64,000 nt of DNA from Marisa cornuarietis (taxonomy: Eukaryota > Mollusca > Gastropoda > Architaenioglossa > Ampullariidae): contig SMMW01000575.1 of NCBI GenBank assembly GCA_004794655.1, positions 14,831,001 through 14,895,000 on the forward strand, in the 5' to 3' direction. Made by a program: the position numbers and the translations under genes. Positions 11,233 to 23,900 of this stretch are shown piece after piece; the stretch's first letter is position 1; the number at the start of each line of letters is the position of its first letter. The notes beneath the pieces were generated by a model. That model was not told where the DNA came from. It did not search any database and saw only the letters and a list, made by a program, of their open reading frames with translations.

Positions 11233-13510
11233 GTCAGTATAGACAAGACTTCTCGTGCTTTTCTTTCTTTTTTTTTTCTTTTGATCATTTCATAAACTGG
11301 CCAGTCTCTCTCTCTCTCTGCGCGTACGCTGTGTAGGAGAGTGCGTGAGAACCAAGTGGGTGGTGGTACGCGGCCAACTGCTGTAGGCGGATGAGTTGTA
11401 AAAATTCCTAGCATACCACAAAAATGAAAATATAAGAGCGTGTACGAATGTTTTGCGTAATTTTTTCCTTCCGAGCTTCCTAGTTTACATCTGCTGTACT
11501 AGTGTTTTAATAGATATACAAATGTATATATTTGGACACTCTTCGTTTAAGTGAGTAGTGATAATTTATGTAGTGCAATATCTCAGCTAAAGGCAAGTTT
11601 TGTAGATATAGCGGTAGCGACTCCAGAGAATGAGGGTTAGTGACACCAGTAGAATAGTGAGAAAATATTGAGAAATCTGGAGAATATCAAGAAATGTTTT
11701 CTTATGAAGCTGCAAAAGGATGATCGTCAATTCAGCTTCTTCACTGCAACTCAAGGTCGCTGGCAAAGTGAGTGAAACACGACGGAATGGAATCCATCCA
11801 ACAGATCCAAACTGTTCGTTTCCTTCCTGCTATTTAATTTTTAACAGCAATACTTGTATACTTCGTGACAATGGTGTCACCAAATTTAAGTCACAGAAAT
11901 TTGATGATGTATAAATACGTGTGAGCACTGTAAGGCAATGAAAAAGCCGGTGATAAACTAAGACCAGTTTCCACTATGCTTCCTATTCCACCAACATGGG
12001 TGTTGACATCGTAAACGCTTTGGGCGCTGAAAGGTACTTTTGAAAGACACACCCTTTTAAGCTGTATAAACACCTTTTAAATCATCATGGCGATTGAAAG
12101 ATCGAAAATACAAAATGTTACAAAATAACATTTTGTTTTAAATTAGAAGAGGATGAAAATTTCAAAGGTTCGCTAAACATAACTCTCGGCTGATTATTTG
12201 CTGATCGCACTGCACCATGCTGTCTCCACAAAGTGCGATGTAAAGGAGGCAACTTGTATTTTTAACACAACTTGTTGTGGCTCTCTTAGCGTTTAAGGAT
12301 GTCATTCCTCGCTTTGTGGCTTTTGTTGTGTGCCACTTCTGAGTCGTCCGCTTACTTCTTTACGGTCCATTGCATCTTGTCTCTCTGATGCTTGAAGGCG
12401 GGAAGCTATCGATTGTCAGACCGACCTGTGTAACACATCCGATATTTCCGCTCGATGAGCCACTGATTTGGTCAGTTTGTTAACAGATAAAATCACCCGC
12501 GCGTTTTCATACGTAAGTGAATTGCTGCCGTAAAGTTCGAGAGTTTGAGTAGTGGGGGAAGGTGGTAAAAACAAATGTTTATGCCGTTAATTGAAAGCCG
12601 CTGGATGGTATCGTTGAAGGAGCGTGCTTAAACAGCCTTGAGCCTTTCATGTAAAGAGAAATGCATCTTCTGTGCGAGGGGTCTGTAAACATGCAGGTCT
12701 CTTCATTCATCGTCTATCGTCACCCATCCGTGATTGGAGGAAAGAGAATCCAAAGACTTGCACGTTACTGGTGAACAAGAAGAGTTACAGAACAGACAAG
12801 ACAATTTGCAAAATGAAGCGAGAGACAGAGAGAGATACGATATTCTTTAATGACTAAGGCTTCTGGTCCAATTTCATAGAAGGTACAACATAATATTACA
12901 CATTGTATAATGCATATAATTACCATGCTCACCACTCATGCATATATCACGGGGTGGGGCCAATCCCGGTGCCTGGCAGAGCGTTTCCCCGATATAAATA
13001 CAGGTTTGCATGAACCCATTACTCACCACAGCTACAAATACTAATATTCCTCAAGCCATTAGTTTCCATACATCATATAATCAACCTACGTAAATCAACA
13101 ACACTAACATTTCTGTATGAAATACCAGTCACACTAAATGTAACGTTACTATAACTTCTTGTTATTTCTAATGTTTTGTAAATGAAAGAGCCAGTCAAAG
13201 TGTAAATATCATACTGGTATCTGACATCAAAGTATGAAATGAAAACGGAAATGGTGCTTATGATTTTTTTTTACTTAGGAAGTGTTTATTGAGACTCATA
13301 TATTTTGGTCATACAAGGAGAAAGTGCTATTCAGTTTCAGCTGCATAGGGGCAACTCAAACATTCTGAGAGAGAGAGAGAGAGAGAGGGGGATGGGGAGG
13401 GAAAAAAGAGGACAAAACGAAAAACATCTAATGTGTGGTCACCCTACTCTTTGTGATTCCGATGATAAGGGTGAGATTGGATCTGTGTTCAGGTGGGCGG
13501 GCGCCCACAC

Positions 13511-13549
<39 letters not shown>

Positions 13550-13583
13550 AGAGTGACTAATTAGCTTGTTTACCTTGCCCTAG
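11233..13583. other. Upstream region or 5' UTR intron, no gene seen
   Basis: No coding exon is recognised. Close to exon 1 lie simple-sequence tracts: (GA)n near 13365-13387, then (GT)n followed by (GA)n at about 13510-13550. The interval ends in a good acceptor, CTTGTTTACCTTGCCCTAG. Confidence 0.35.
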
Positions 13584-13604
13584 GCTTTCATAGCTGGACG
13601 TTTC

Positions 13605-13616
13605 ATGGGCGTGTGA
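13605..13616 (+). promoter_or_regulatory. Three-codon upstream ORF (Met-Gly-Val-stop)
   Basis: ATG GGC GTG TGA lies 25 bases before the main lipoxygenase ATG, in a different frame, within the presumed 5' UTR of the exon. Its -3 base is T and its +4 base is G, a weaker context than the main start. Such minimal upstream ORFs can reduce re-initiation at the main start. Whether it matters depends on the true transcription start. Confidence 0.4.
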
Positions 13617-13641
13617 GGGCGGCGAGGGAATATAGGAGGCA

Positions 13642-14148
13642 ATGGGGAACACGAGCTGCATCGCCGGCCCAAGCTCCGAGTTCGTCATCTATGTGCGGAC
13701 AGGCGACCGCCGCAACGCCGGCACCGACGCCAATGTGCGCATCATCCTGCACGATGCCAGCGACCACAGCTCCGAGAAGATCACGCTGGACAACTTCTTC
13801 CGCAACGATTTTGAACGAGGCAAGATGGACCAGTTCCGCGTGCCCCGCAAGCAGCTGCAGAACGTCGAGCGCTTGGGCAAGATCGCCCGCATCGAGTTCT
13901 GGCGAGACGACTCCGGCCTGGGCAGCGACTGGTATGTGGACAAGGTCATCGTAGAGAACCGCAAGACCAACGACATGTTCGTCTTCCCGGTCTTCCGCTG
14001 GATCCGGCCCGGGTGGCACTACATCATCAAGCACCTGGACACCTCGCTGCCGCAGTTTGATGAGTACGCAGATCAGCGCCGCATGGAGCTTCAGGAGAAA
14101 AGAAAGACATACGTCTTCGCGCAAAAGGCCCCCGGAATGCCAGCGCAG
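13642..14148 (+). CDS. Lipoxygenase exon 1: start and whole PLAT domain
   Basis: This exon gives residues 1-169. It opens MGNTSC, a match to the N-myristoylation consensus, then EFVIYVRTGD and GTDANVRIIL of the PLAT domain. FRNDFERGKMDQF, DWYVDKV and FPVFRWI follow, then the linker into the catalytic domain (KRKTYVFAQKAPGMPAQ). It ends CAG then GTAAGA, phase 0. It is much more GC-rich than the later exons. Unlike vertebrate relatives, the PLAT region is not interrupted by introns. The minus-strand frame of 215 codons across it is a shadow of this GC-rich exon. Confidence 0.95.
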
Positions 14149-14859
14149 GTAAGAGGCATTCGTTGTGGTTGATATTATAGCCAGCTTTCTCTTTTCGTGT
14201 CTCTCACACACATTTGGTCCCCACTTTCCCCGCCCTTCCCCCCCCCCCATTCAGGTTGTCTGGTGGCGCAACGGTTCACCACTGTCCCCAATACAACGAA
14301 GACTGGCTGTCCTGAATTCAGATCTTGTGTCAGGCCTGACCTTTGCTGTGATATAATATCCCAACCGTAGATGCTGGTTTGGCATAAAGCACCAGTTTCA
14401 CACTCCCTCCTGACCCCTTTTCCTCCCTTTTTTCTTTTTTTCTCCTCACTCTCACTGTCCCGCAGTCTCGCCTTCTCTCTCGCTTTCTCTCTCTCACACA
14501 CACCTCATTTTTTGTTTGTTCCTCCCTGTTATCTCCTCCCTCTTCTGCTTTCTCTCGCTCACTCTCCCACGCGCACTTTCTCAAAGAATTCTCTTTCGCG
14601 CGCATACATTTTCTCTTTTGCGTATTATTTCTGTATCCCGTTTTGTGTTTACTTCTCTTTCCCACTCGCTTTCTCTCGCACGCGCGTTTCTCTCGTGTGT
14701 CTGTCGCGCTGTTTGAGTTCTCTATCATTCTCGCTGTCTCTCTTTCTCTAGATGTTCTCTTCTCTCTCTCGTGCATTATTTCTCGTCTTCCTCTTACCGC
14801 GCTCTTTTGCTCTCTCTCGCAAAGTCTTTCTCGCGCGGACTTTCGCATACCTCATTATT

Positions 14860-14935
<76 letters not shown>

Positions 14936-17900
14936 ATTAGTTTCTCGTACTTTCTCGCACGCTCTCGCACTGATTGTAACCATTAACCTCCTTTCTCCTG
15001 ACGTCAAACGTTTAGCACAAGCTCTTCCTGTTCCCGGAAGCTGACAGTCACTGTCATTTGTCGTTCAAGGGTTAGTTGTTGTTGGCGTTTGTTGTTGTTT
15101 GTTGGTGATGAATGCAGTGTCGGGAAGCTGAGGCTATGCGTCACAGCCGTATCCCGTGCGGGTTCTCCTTGTAAGATGTAGAACAAAATTTGTCCAGCGT
15201 TTTGCAGTCTCTGGGAAATTGTCTGCAAACACTCTCGAACATCGAGTCATCACTGACAGGTGGCTCCGGTCCCTAGCAGAAACAGGTTTGAAACAAGGTT
15301 TGTGTTCGCTTCTATCTTTTAAGCTGATTCAAAGAAGTGATTGCACGATCTTGGACATTCAGGTACCTCCTTAAAAAAATTAAAGACCGTTCATTCCTTG
15401 TTTTGAACTTTTTTTTCTAACCTTAGAGAGACCTTAACTACCACTCGGCATGGTGCTCGCGCAAACATCGACACTCACGCGCACGCTGTACGCACACACC
15501 ATGATGGCGATGTCATATTTGGTTGATGTATGCCGTCTGCGTTCGTGACTGTAGCTCAAGCGTCATTCGGAGTCGAAATGGACAGGAAGTTGGGGAGCAT
15601 GTTGACAGGAAGTCTGTGCTCCTCTCTCTTATTGGGGACACGTGGAGTATCAGAAGAATCATTGTTTCCAGAAGTTTATCGCCACGCTTGAGGACTTGTT
15701 GGCGTCTTCTAGCAGCGGCAGATTTTAAGACATAATATCTCGCCACGTGACATTCCATTTCGGTTTCGCCCCTCTAAAGTCACGTTGATTCACGTTATCG
15801 GACGACAGCTGTTTCCTAACAATTAACGAAACATTTGCTTCCGTTAAGCCGGGAGATAAAGAGGTTTTTTCTGCTTTAAAGATTCACTGCAGAAATAGGC
15901 TCAGGAATTTATGCTGCTAACAAAACAAAGGACTCATGATGGTACGGGTCAGTCGATTCACATTGTTGTCAACGATATTCACTACTAAAACACATTGACA
16001 GAAGCGAAGGCTAGCTACGTTTAACCATTGCTTCGTACGATGTTCTTACAAATAAAGGAGAAATACGAGAAAAAAAACCACACACACATGTTTACAGCAT
16101 TTCTTGTGGAGATGGGTTGTGGCCTTTGATTCAATATAACGGGATGAATACGGGTCATACGGCTATACATCCAGTGACTTGATTGTGCTGTGTCGATCAC
16201 CAACAAGTGTCATTAAGTATGGGTATGAATGCAATTAAACAGGTTCGGATCACGTACAGATGCACTTACAAGTTTTTTCTGTGAGCTGAAAAAGCTTGAA
16301 CGTAGATGGTCCTTGGCTAGAAGAGCCTCTAAGGAATCCACTTCTGAAACGTGAAAGGGGTACCTTGGTGTTCGCGTTCAGTGAGCAGCCATTGACCTAA
16401 TTAAGGATTACCGTCCCTGGGGATCTGTCGTACTGCCGCTCTTTTTTTATGACTTTTAAAATTTACTTGAGCGTAGAACACTGTCCTTTTGTGGCTGGGG
16501 TGAGTGGATGGATGAATAAGTGGGAAGTGGAGGGCAACGCCGACAATTTCATACCTAAATAGGCGGTCCGGTGATTAGAGCGACTGTCACCTATGACAGA
16601 ATCGAAAGTCGAGGGTTCGGATCTCAGATTTGGGCACACGTCAATTCTGTGGGAACTCGGCACCTGTTTATGGGACTAAAAGTCGTTATTGACAAGACTA
16701 ATACGAAGTAATGTTTGACCAAATTTGGAAAAATTTGGCGGTCTATATATATATATATATATATATATTCATAGCCAAACGTGCGACATTGCCCCGGGGA
16801 ACTGGGCACGTGGGTGACAGTTATGACGTAATTCTTACCACCCTCTTTAACATAATCTTGCAGAGGAAGCATACGTACAATTGTCACTCGTCAATCACTT
16901 AAAATCTCGCAACACGGCCCCCAAGCTCCCACCATTGCTCTTTCCCAAACAAAAGACTTAACGACTTGGGAATAAAAACAAGTAGCAGACAGATTTGTCG
17001 TTTCGGGGCTTAGCTATTGTTGGCGTTTGTTGTTATTTTTGCGTGATTAATGTTGTCCGGGAAGCCCAGGCTATACATCACAGCCGTATCCCCAGGGCAA
17101 AAGACATACACATAACAAGGCGGCTCATCTAAAATGGGTCCCAGTTCTATTCGTACAATTCGTACTTCCAATGCTAGAGTGTTATTAACTCCCGCTATAA
17201 CCACCATCCACTCTCACGCACATCAACTTTACTCTGAAAGATGTTACTGCTGCTCTCGTACTGAAAATTCTCTGTCTCTCCAAGCTGCGATGCCACGCTT
17301 GTGAGGCGAGCATCAGGTCTGAAGCCGACAGTCGCTGCAGACTGGTAACTCTCACTTCTAGTGCCCCGTCCGACTGCTGTCGCCAATTCCCCACTCGGTC
17401 CGCCAACCACCTCAAAGAGTTACCACGGACGTGTATAGGTGGATTGCTGTCTGTCTGCCGAGACCAACGCTGAGCCTCTTGCGAAGTTCTCCGCTGTTAG
17501 TCTCGGCGACCTTAAACAATGAATGTAAATAAACCGGAAGCTTTTTCGTCCAAAGCCTCGTTCTAGTAGTTAAACTGAAACGTGACTAAACCGGAAACTT
17601 TATCCTCCGAAGCCTCCTTTTATGACTTCACTGAAAACAAAATCGTCTGCAAGCAGTCCAGTAATACACATCCGTGGAGTTACCGCTGTTTCCCCGGTGA
17701 CACGGATACCGAGCGCTGTCCCACTTCAGGGACTGCTGCTTTAGCACCAGAATTACAGACTTTCAGCATCCGAATAACCCCAGCTGTCGCTCGTTCTCTC
17801 TTTCTGTTTGGTGTTGGCTGCTGCCAATGTTGTGAATGGTACTCTCACGGACCTTCATCTACTGGATGAGTGTCTCTCATTCGTTGCCTCTTTGCGCTAT

Positions 17901-20900
17901 CATAGGAGTGACCAATTGTAACCAACCCTACAAACGTTAGGTTTTCACTTTCGTTTCCGATTTCAAAATGGCGGGTTTTCCTAACGTCGAAGAAATTTTA
18001 GAAGTAATTAAGCTTTTCTGTCATAAGAACCTTGTTAAAGAAGACTGATTGCAAAAGCAACAATAGTATTTTATGTAAAATGTATTTTGGTTGTTTATAG
18101 AAACGCATGTGGCTTTATCGTCAATTTTATCATATAAAAACATCGTCACAACAGATGCTATTGACTTTCTCTACCACTAACAATTTTTTAAAAAAGCATT
18201 GTTTTTGACTTTTTGGAAACAATTACAGGTAGTTCTCGGGTTACGACGGTCTCGAGTTACGTCGTTTCGTGGTTACGACGCTTTATACGACGCTCATTCC
18301 GACTTACGAGGTTTAGCGTCGTAAGTCGAACTGTACGTACGCCTCATTCCACGTGCGGCGGAAGTCATAGAGTCTAGTACTGTACTGTACACTGTACCCG
18401 GTTACACGAAGAAAACGGGTCTCCTGCACGCCATAACACCCTTCAATTCATTATGGCTATATTATACCAAACGAAAGGTAGACTCATCTGATAACAGTGC
18501 ATCAAAGAAAAGGAAGGCCATCACCATAGAGGTGAAAGTGGATATCATAAGGCAATCTGAGAAGGGGGAAACAGCAACAGAAATTGGCAGGTCATTAGGA
18601 CTTAGTCGTTCGACTGTCGCTACGATTATCAAGGATAAAGATCGCATCCTTGAACATGTGAAAGGATTTGCTCCTATGAAAGCGACAGTGATAACAAAGC
18701 AACGTAGTGGGCTTATTATTGAGACAGCACTTACAGTACAGTATTTCATTATTAAACGTACCGTACTGCACAATATTTTACTGTACTTATGTTTATTTAT
18801 ATTTATGTAGGGTACTGTGTTAGGATAGGTGTTTGGATAGGCTAAGTGTTTGCAGTACTGTACTGTTATTATGGTACAGTACTGTATGAACGTATGATCC
18901 GACTTACGTCGAAATTCGGTTTACGACGCCGCGTACGAACGGTCAACGTCGTAAGTCGAGGACTACCTGTATATAGATTATTCTGTTACAGAAAGCCTAT
19001 ACTTTAAGAATTAATTTAATAAATGCCACATATGAAGGTCCGTGGTAGCACTGAGTTCACGACAACGCCATTTACTAGCAGACGACAATAGGGAAGTCCA
19101 CTGTTGGTATTGTAAGCTATGATGGCGACGAGGAGAGATGTTTACTTTTTGTTGAGGATAACGACATCTCGCTTTATTGGTATGACATCCAACAATGCAA
19201 CAATTTGCACCTGTCCATTTTTTCGAATCCATTTATGGATGCAAACCACTGACCTTTATTAAGATTAAATGAAGGTCCGTGTCTCTTTGCAACAGCAAAC
19301 CGGAACAGGAAACACGGGCTCGCTGATAAGAAAAGCCGAGACTTACACCGGATATAAACTTGAGACACATCTAGTAGATGAAGGTCCGTGGGTGCACTAG
19401 TGTGACGTAGTACACTGTTAGCGGTGCTTGTTGATCGCAGGTGCGATTCACGCACTTTGCTAGCGAATAATTAATTAACGGATGGGTTTTGGAGGCTGAA
19501 ATTTACGGGTTAGGTTTATATTGCCTATATTTACCGATATCTGAAAAAAACGCAAACCATTCAGGCCGGTCTTTAAGTAATTTCTGGCTGTGAACGTGTC
19601 AACAATTTCAGTCTAGACCTCATGTGTGGTAGCTTCCCCTGACCCAGCTGAAGTTACTACATGACACTTGGTCACAAGTTCGTCCATATTTCTCACACTT
19701 AAGACCGCCGTTTGTTTGTTTGTTTGTTTGTTTTTCTTCTCGTGGAGTACTTTTGGTTTTCTTCCACCAACAGTACCCCCGCCCCACGACACTTCATGCT
19801 GCGAAATTGTCGTAAGTGGAAGCATCTTACCTCTCTGCCCTCACCAGTCAGCAAACCAACCCTCACCATCAACGCCTTTAAGCTTGTTAAATCCCATCGT
19901 ATATAATACAAAACAAACTTCTAGCGAAGCTTCCCAAATCCTGCAGACATGTTAAAAAAATAAACGGTTTCTTGTGGAAACCCGCAGTCTGAGAGTGGGA
20001 TGTACGCATGTGCTTACTCTGATAAACAAGATTTAAAAGGAGGTAAAGGGATTCTCTGGTGGTCTTAGGATATTAAGGTACACGGCTGGTTTAGTTTTGG
20101 CTGCTACGAGAATTGAGAAGCGGGACGATATGTGATCTGACTTTCCGCCACTTGACCCCGTACAGACATACAGACACCAGGGCTCGCATCAGTGCTCAGC
20201 GCCATACAGGAGAAGGAAGTAGAGTAGATTTCCATAAATGAAATCATAGAGCTCTCGCGTTTCCGGCCATGTTTGTGGGCCTCAGAAACAAAGTAAATGT
20301 GTCTGTACGCATGCGTTTGTGCGTGCCAACTTGAGTTTAGATGCATGTGCGTGTGTGTGTGTATGTGGGTATGCGTGTACCTGTGCGAGTGTTTGTGTTT
20401 GTGTACACCATGTGTGGTTCTTGCATCACAGCTCGCTTCATGAGAATTTACGGAACATCAGACACGGCGAAAAGCTCAGTACAAGAAAGAAGGAAAGATA
20501 AAAGAAAATGAAAATGAAATTACGGAAAAGGTGTTAATTTTCCTTCAAGTCATTTTCACACAATATAGTCTCCACGTAAACAAAGTTTGCTATTAAGCAT
20601 ATTTTTTGTTTGTTTTTTATTCACAAGCTCGCTGCCTATCCTGTCCTGCAGAAATCATCTTGATATGCCAGGCCTGAAATTTAATAATCATTAGCTATAC
20701 ATTTTGATCTGAGGGGACTTCTGATCAGATGGAATGTCATGCGTACGTGACGGAATTCGATCAGAACATCAAGATTTTTCATCATGATACAATATCACTG
20801 GCTTCTGTGCTGGTTGTGGAACACAAGCTAACCGTCGATCGGGAAAATTAGGTCATGAGTATGATAAAGCCATCAATGTGACTTTTCGAGAACTCATTAA

Positions 20901-20960
20901 AGTTCGACAATTACACTGAGGACTTAAAATTAGTATTGTAATCGAAGTGGATTCCTTCTA

Positions 20961-20996
<36 letters not shown>

Positions 20997-23900
20997 CGCG
21001 CACACGCACGCTCGCACGCAATCATGCATTAAATTATACACATGTGAGTTCCGTATCACTAACTTTAATGATGCTTTTAATGAAAGCTAATACAAATACA
21101 ATATTAATAAGTTTTATGAGTGTAATACAGGGGTAATCTTGGTGCTTTTAAACCGCGTGGAAAACATTTGCATGACAGAAGGCAGCATGGCCTAGCTGGC
21201 ATGTGCATCTCGAATCACTGTCTACAGGCGTTGCTCGGGCAACACGGCGAGGCTTCGTCAAATGTGAAAAGTGTGTAGTGCTTTTGACCGACAGAACCGA
21301 AGTAATCTATCTCGACTGATAAACCTGTCCGGACTGTCAGGGGACCACAAACAACGATAGAGTCGTGGTGGAGTGCGGTGGTGTTGGTGTTGGAGGATGC
21401 AAAACGGCCAGATTTTGTCACATTTTACTTGGTTGTTATGTATTTTCTATGCGATTTACAGCCACTTGCAAACTGAATAGTCACTTTGTACTTCTGGCGG
21501 CTGAAAAACATCTGTAGTGAGAGCCTTACAGAGGGTGAGTTCGATGGGATTTGCATTCCAGTATCTAATGTCTGTTTCCTGTTGTAGCTGCACTCGAGAG
21601 TTGGGGAATGTGGAGTGGGAGGATTACAACTGGAAAGAGGGGGGAGTAACACAATTGGTGGTTATAACTAGAGCCAGAAAAGTGTAGCGGTTGTTTACAT
21701 ACACCTACCTCCCTTTTTCCTTTCCTGAAATTTTTCTCTTTTTTTTCATCTATTTTATTTTGTCACATTTTTCTCTCATTTTCTCTAATTTCTCTTGCTT
21801 TCTTTTTCTTTCTCTCCCTTTTTTCTTTCTTTTTTTATGCGCGTACGTACGTGGGTGTGCTCGCACACTCGTTTGGTGGGAATGGGTGAGGCACGGTGGC
21901 GGTGGGGCTGGGTGAGGCACGCTAAAAGCTCGTGCTTCATGCCTCAAGTTTCTGATTTCTTGTTCAGCTACGGAATCGATCCCGTCTTCACCGTTGAGTA
22001 GCTCCCTCCGCGTAATCTCCCTTCTATCCCCTCCGGCGACTCAGCCGGTCTCTTTGTTCACTTACCCGTAACCACGTTTGCCTCCATCTCACGCACTATT
22101 TATTTGTAGATGTTATCTAGTTCTGCATACGTCGGTCATTTGTTCTAGTTAGAGTAACATTGGTTTGAGTTCATAAGATGTGTTGTTTCGTGTTCTTCCT
22201 GCGCCATAACACCCCTACACTGTGGCATCTGTGCTGTGAAGAAGTTTATCAGATGTTAAGTCACTCTGCTTCAATGAACGTAAAAGGAAGCTGAAAAGAC
22301 AAGGACATAGAGACAGTTAGATTAAGATTAATGACTACCACAAGGTTAAAATATTACTTGAGATGAAACATGTCTGCGTCCTGTGGATTTTTTTAAATTT
22401 AACAAGCACAATATAAGTACATGGCATTTATCGTCCTGTGGATTTGTTTACCGCAGATGGGTCTATATGTATAATATATGAATGATATGAAATTTTCAGC
22501 GATTTGTAGAGAAAATATATATTCCGAAGCGTGAGATGCGAACAAAAAAATTAAACTAAAAAAAAAACATGCTACTGCCCAGGGGGTTAAACGTCTTTTT
22601 TTGCCGCGAGTGTGGAATGCGGAATGGTGTCATTAGAGAAGGTGCTAGAGGTGCTTTAGTCAATCAGTCATGTGTAAGGTATCCTGTTCTGACACATGCG
22701 TAAAGTATCCTGTTCTGACACATGCGTAATCACGTAATTGTCATTCCAGGTGCAAGAGCTGTTTAATTCCTAGAATTTGTTTCACATGCTACACCTGCTA
22801 GCGCGCGATGAAAGAGACGCATATAAACTGTACCCATGCGCATATTTTGGTTTGAGAACACGTCTTTAAACTACTCGTTAGCGAAGTACTTCATTCATTC
22901 TCTCAGTGGTATATTTAAAAAAAAAAATGATACAGGCATTCCAACTGGAATACATGTAGACCTATCCTCACAAAGCAACCAGAACAACTTTGTTGGAGAA
23001 TTCAGGAAACTGACAATTTCGTCAATATTTCACATAGATATCACTTGATACTTATTGTGTATATTTCTCTCCCCGTGCTAAGAGATCCTTAAAGGATATG
23101 ACTAACACTTTGTCAATTTTGTCTTGAGCCTAAGGGACAAAGCACGTGGGATGGTCAGAGGTGTCGTAAATGAGCAAGTGCCTCTTCTGTGTCTACATTC
23201 TCTTGTTAGCCTTCTACATTTGCTTGATAAATAACCTGTCCACCTGGCTGTAGCAGCACAAGGTCTAGGATCTAAAAAACATGTGGCAGGTGAAACGTCA
23301 CGAGAAGGCGTAACAAAAAAATTCTTTGAAAGGTTTCGCAGGGAAGAAGAACAACAAAAATACTCCCCATCCGTCTTTAAAGTTTCCATGACAGTTTGAA
23401 ACTCAGTGTTGTTACCTCTCTGTGATATCACGAGTTCTAAAACCACCCACGATACTGTCTGTCGTGTGGGTTGACTGTGCATGCTCAAACAGTTGTCGGA
23501 GTGTTTGATCGCATAGACAGTAAGATAGCCAGGGCGGGAGACAAATTTGTCACATAAGAACAATGGCTAGAGCTGTAGTCTGGTGTTGCAGATAGAGAGA
23601 AGGGTATGCGAGTATGAAGCCATTGATACACGACAAGAGATTAACGGTCATTGCACCACCATTTCATCAACGGAGGGCCATAGACAAGTGTGTAAAATCT
23701 GGGTGGCGTATAAATTCATGAACAGATATGGTGAATTACAGGTGTTTTTGGATTAGCATTTGGAAAAGACATTAACTTATCACCCTTAGATAACTACTCA
23801 CAGATGTTGTTTCTTGAGGTGTATGATTTGTTTGCAAATATCGAAGTGATCGACTGTTGTCAATAATCAACATTCTTTTTACTAAATTTGCGTTGAGTTG

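Noticed and set aside
13603..14250. 215-codon open frame on the minus strand over lipoxygenase exon 1
   Set aside because: It is the GC-rich antisense of the PLAT exon; the plus frame has clear family motifs and splice sites.
14330..15044. Several 100-170-codon frames on both strands
   Set aside because: They lie in CT-rich low-complexity sequence and the CA array; composition explains them.
23102..23563. 153-codon frame on the minus strand
   Set aside because: The longest unassigned frame in intron 1, but no motif, no family likeness and no clear splice context; kept as unproven.
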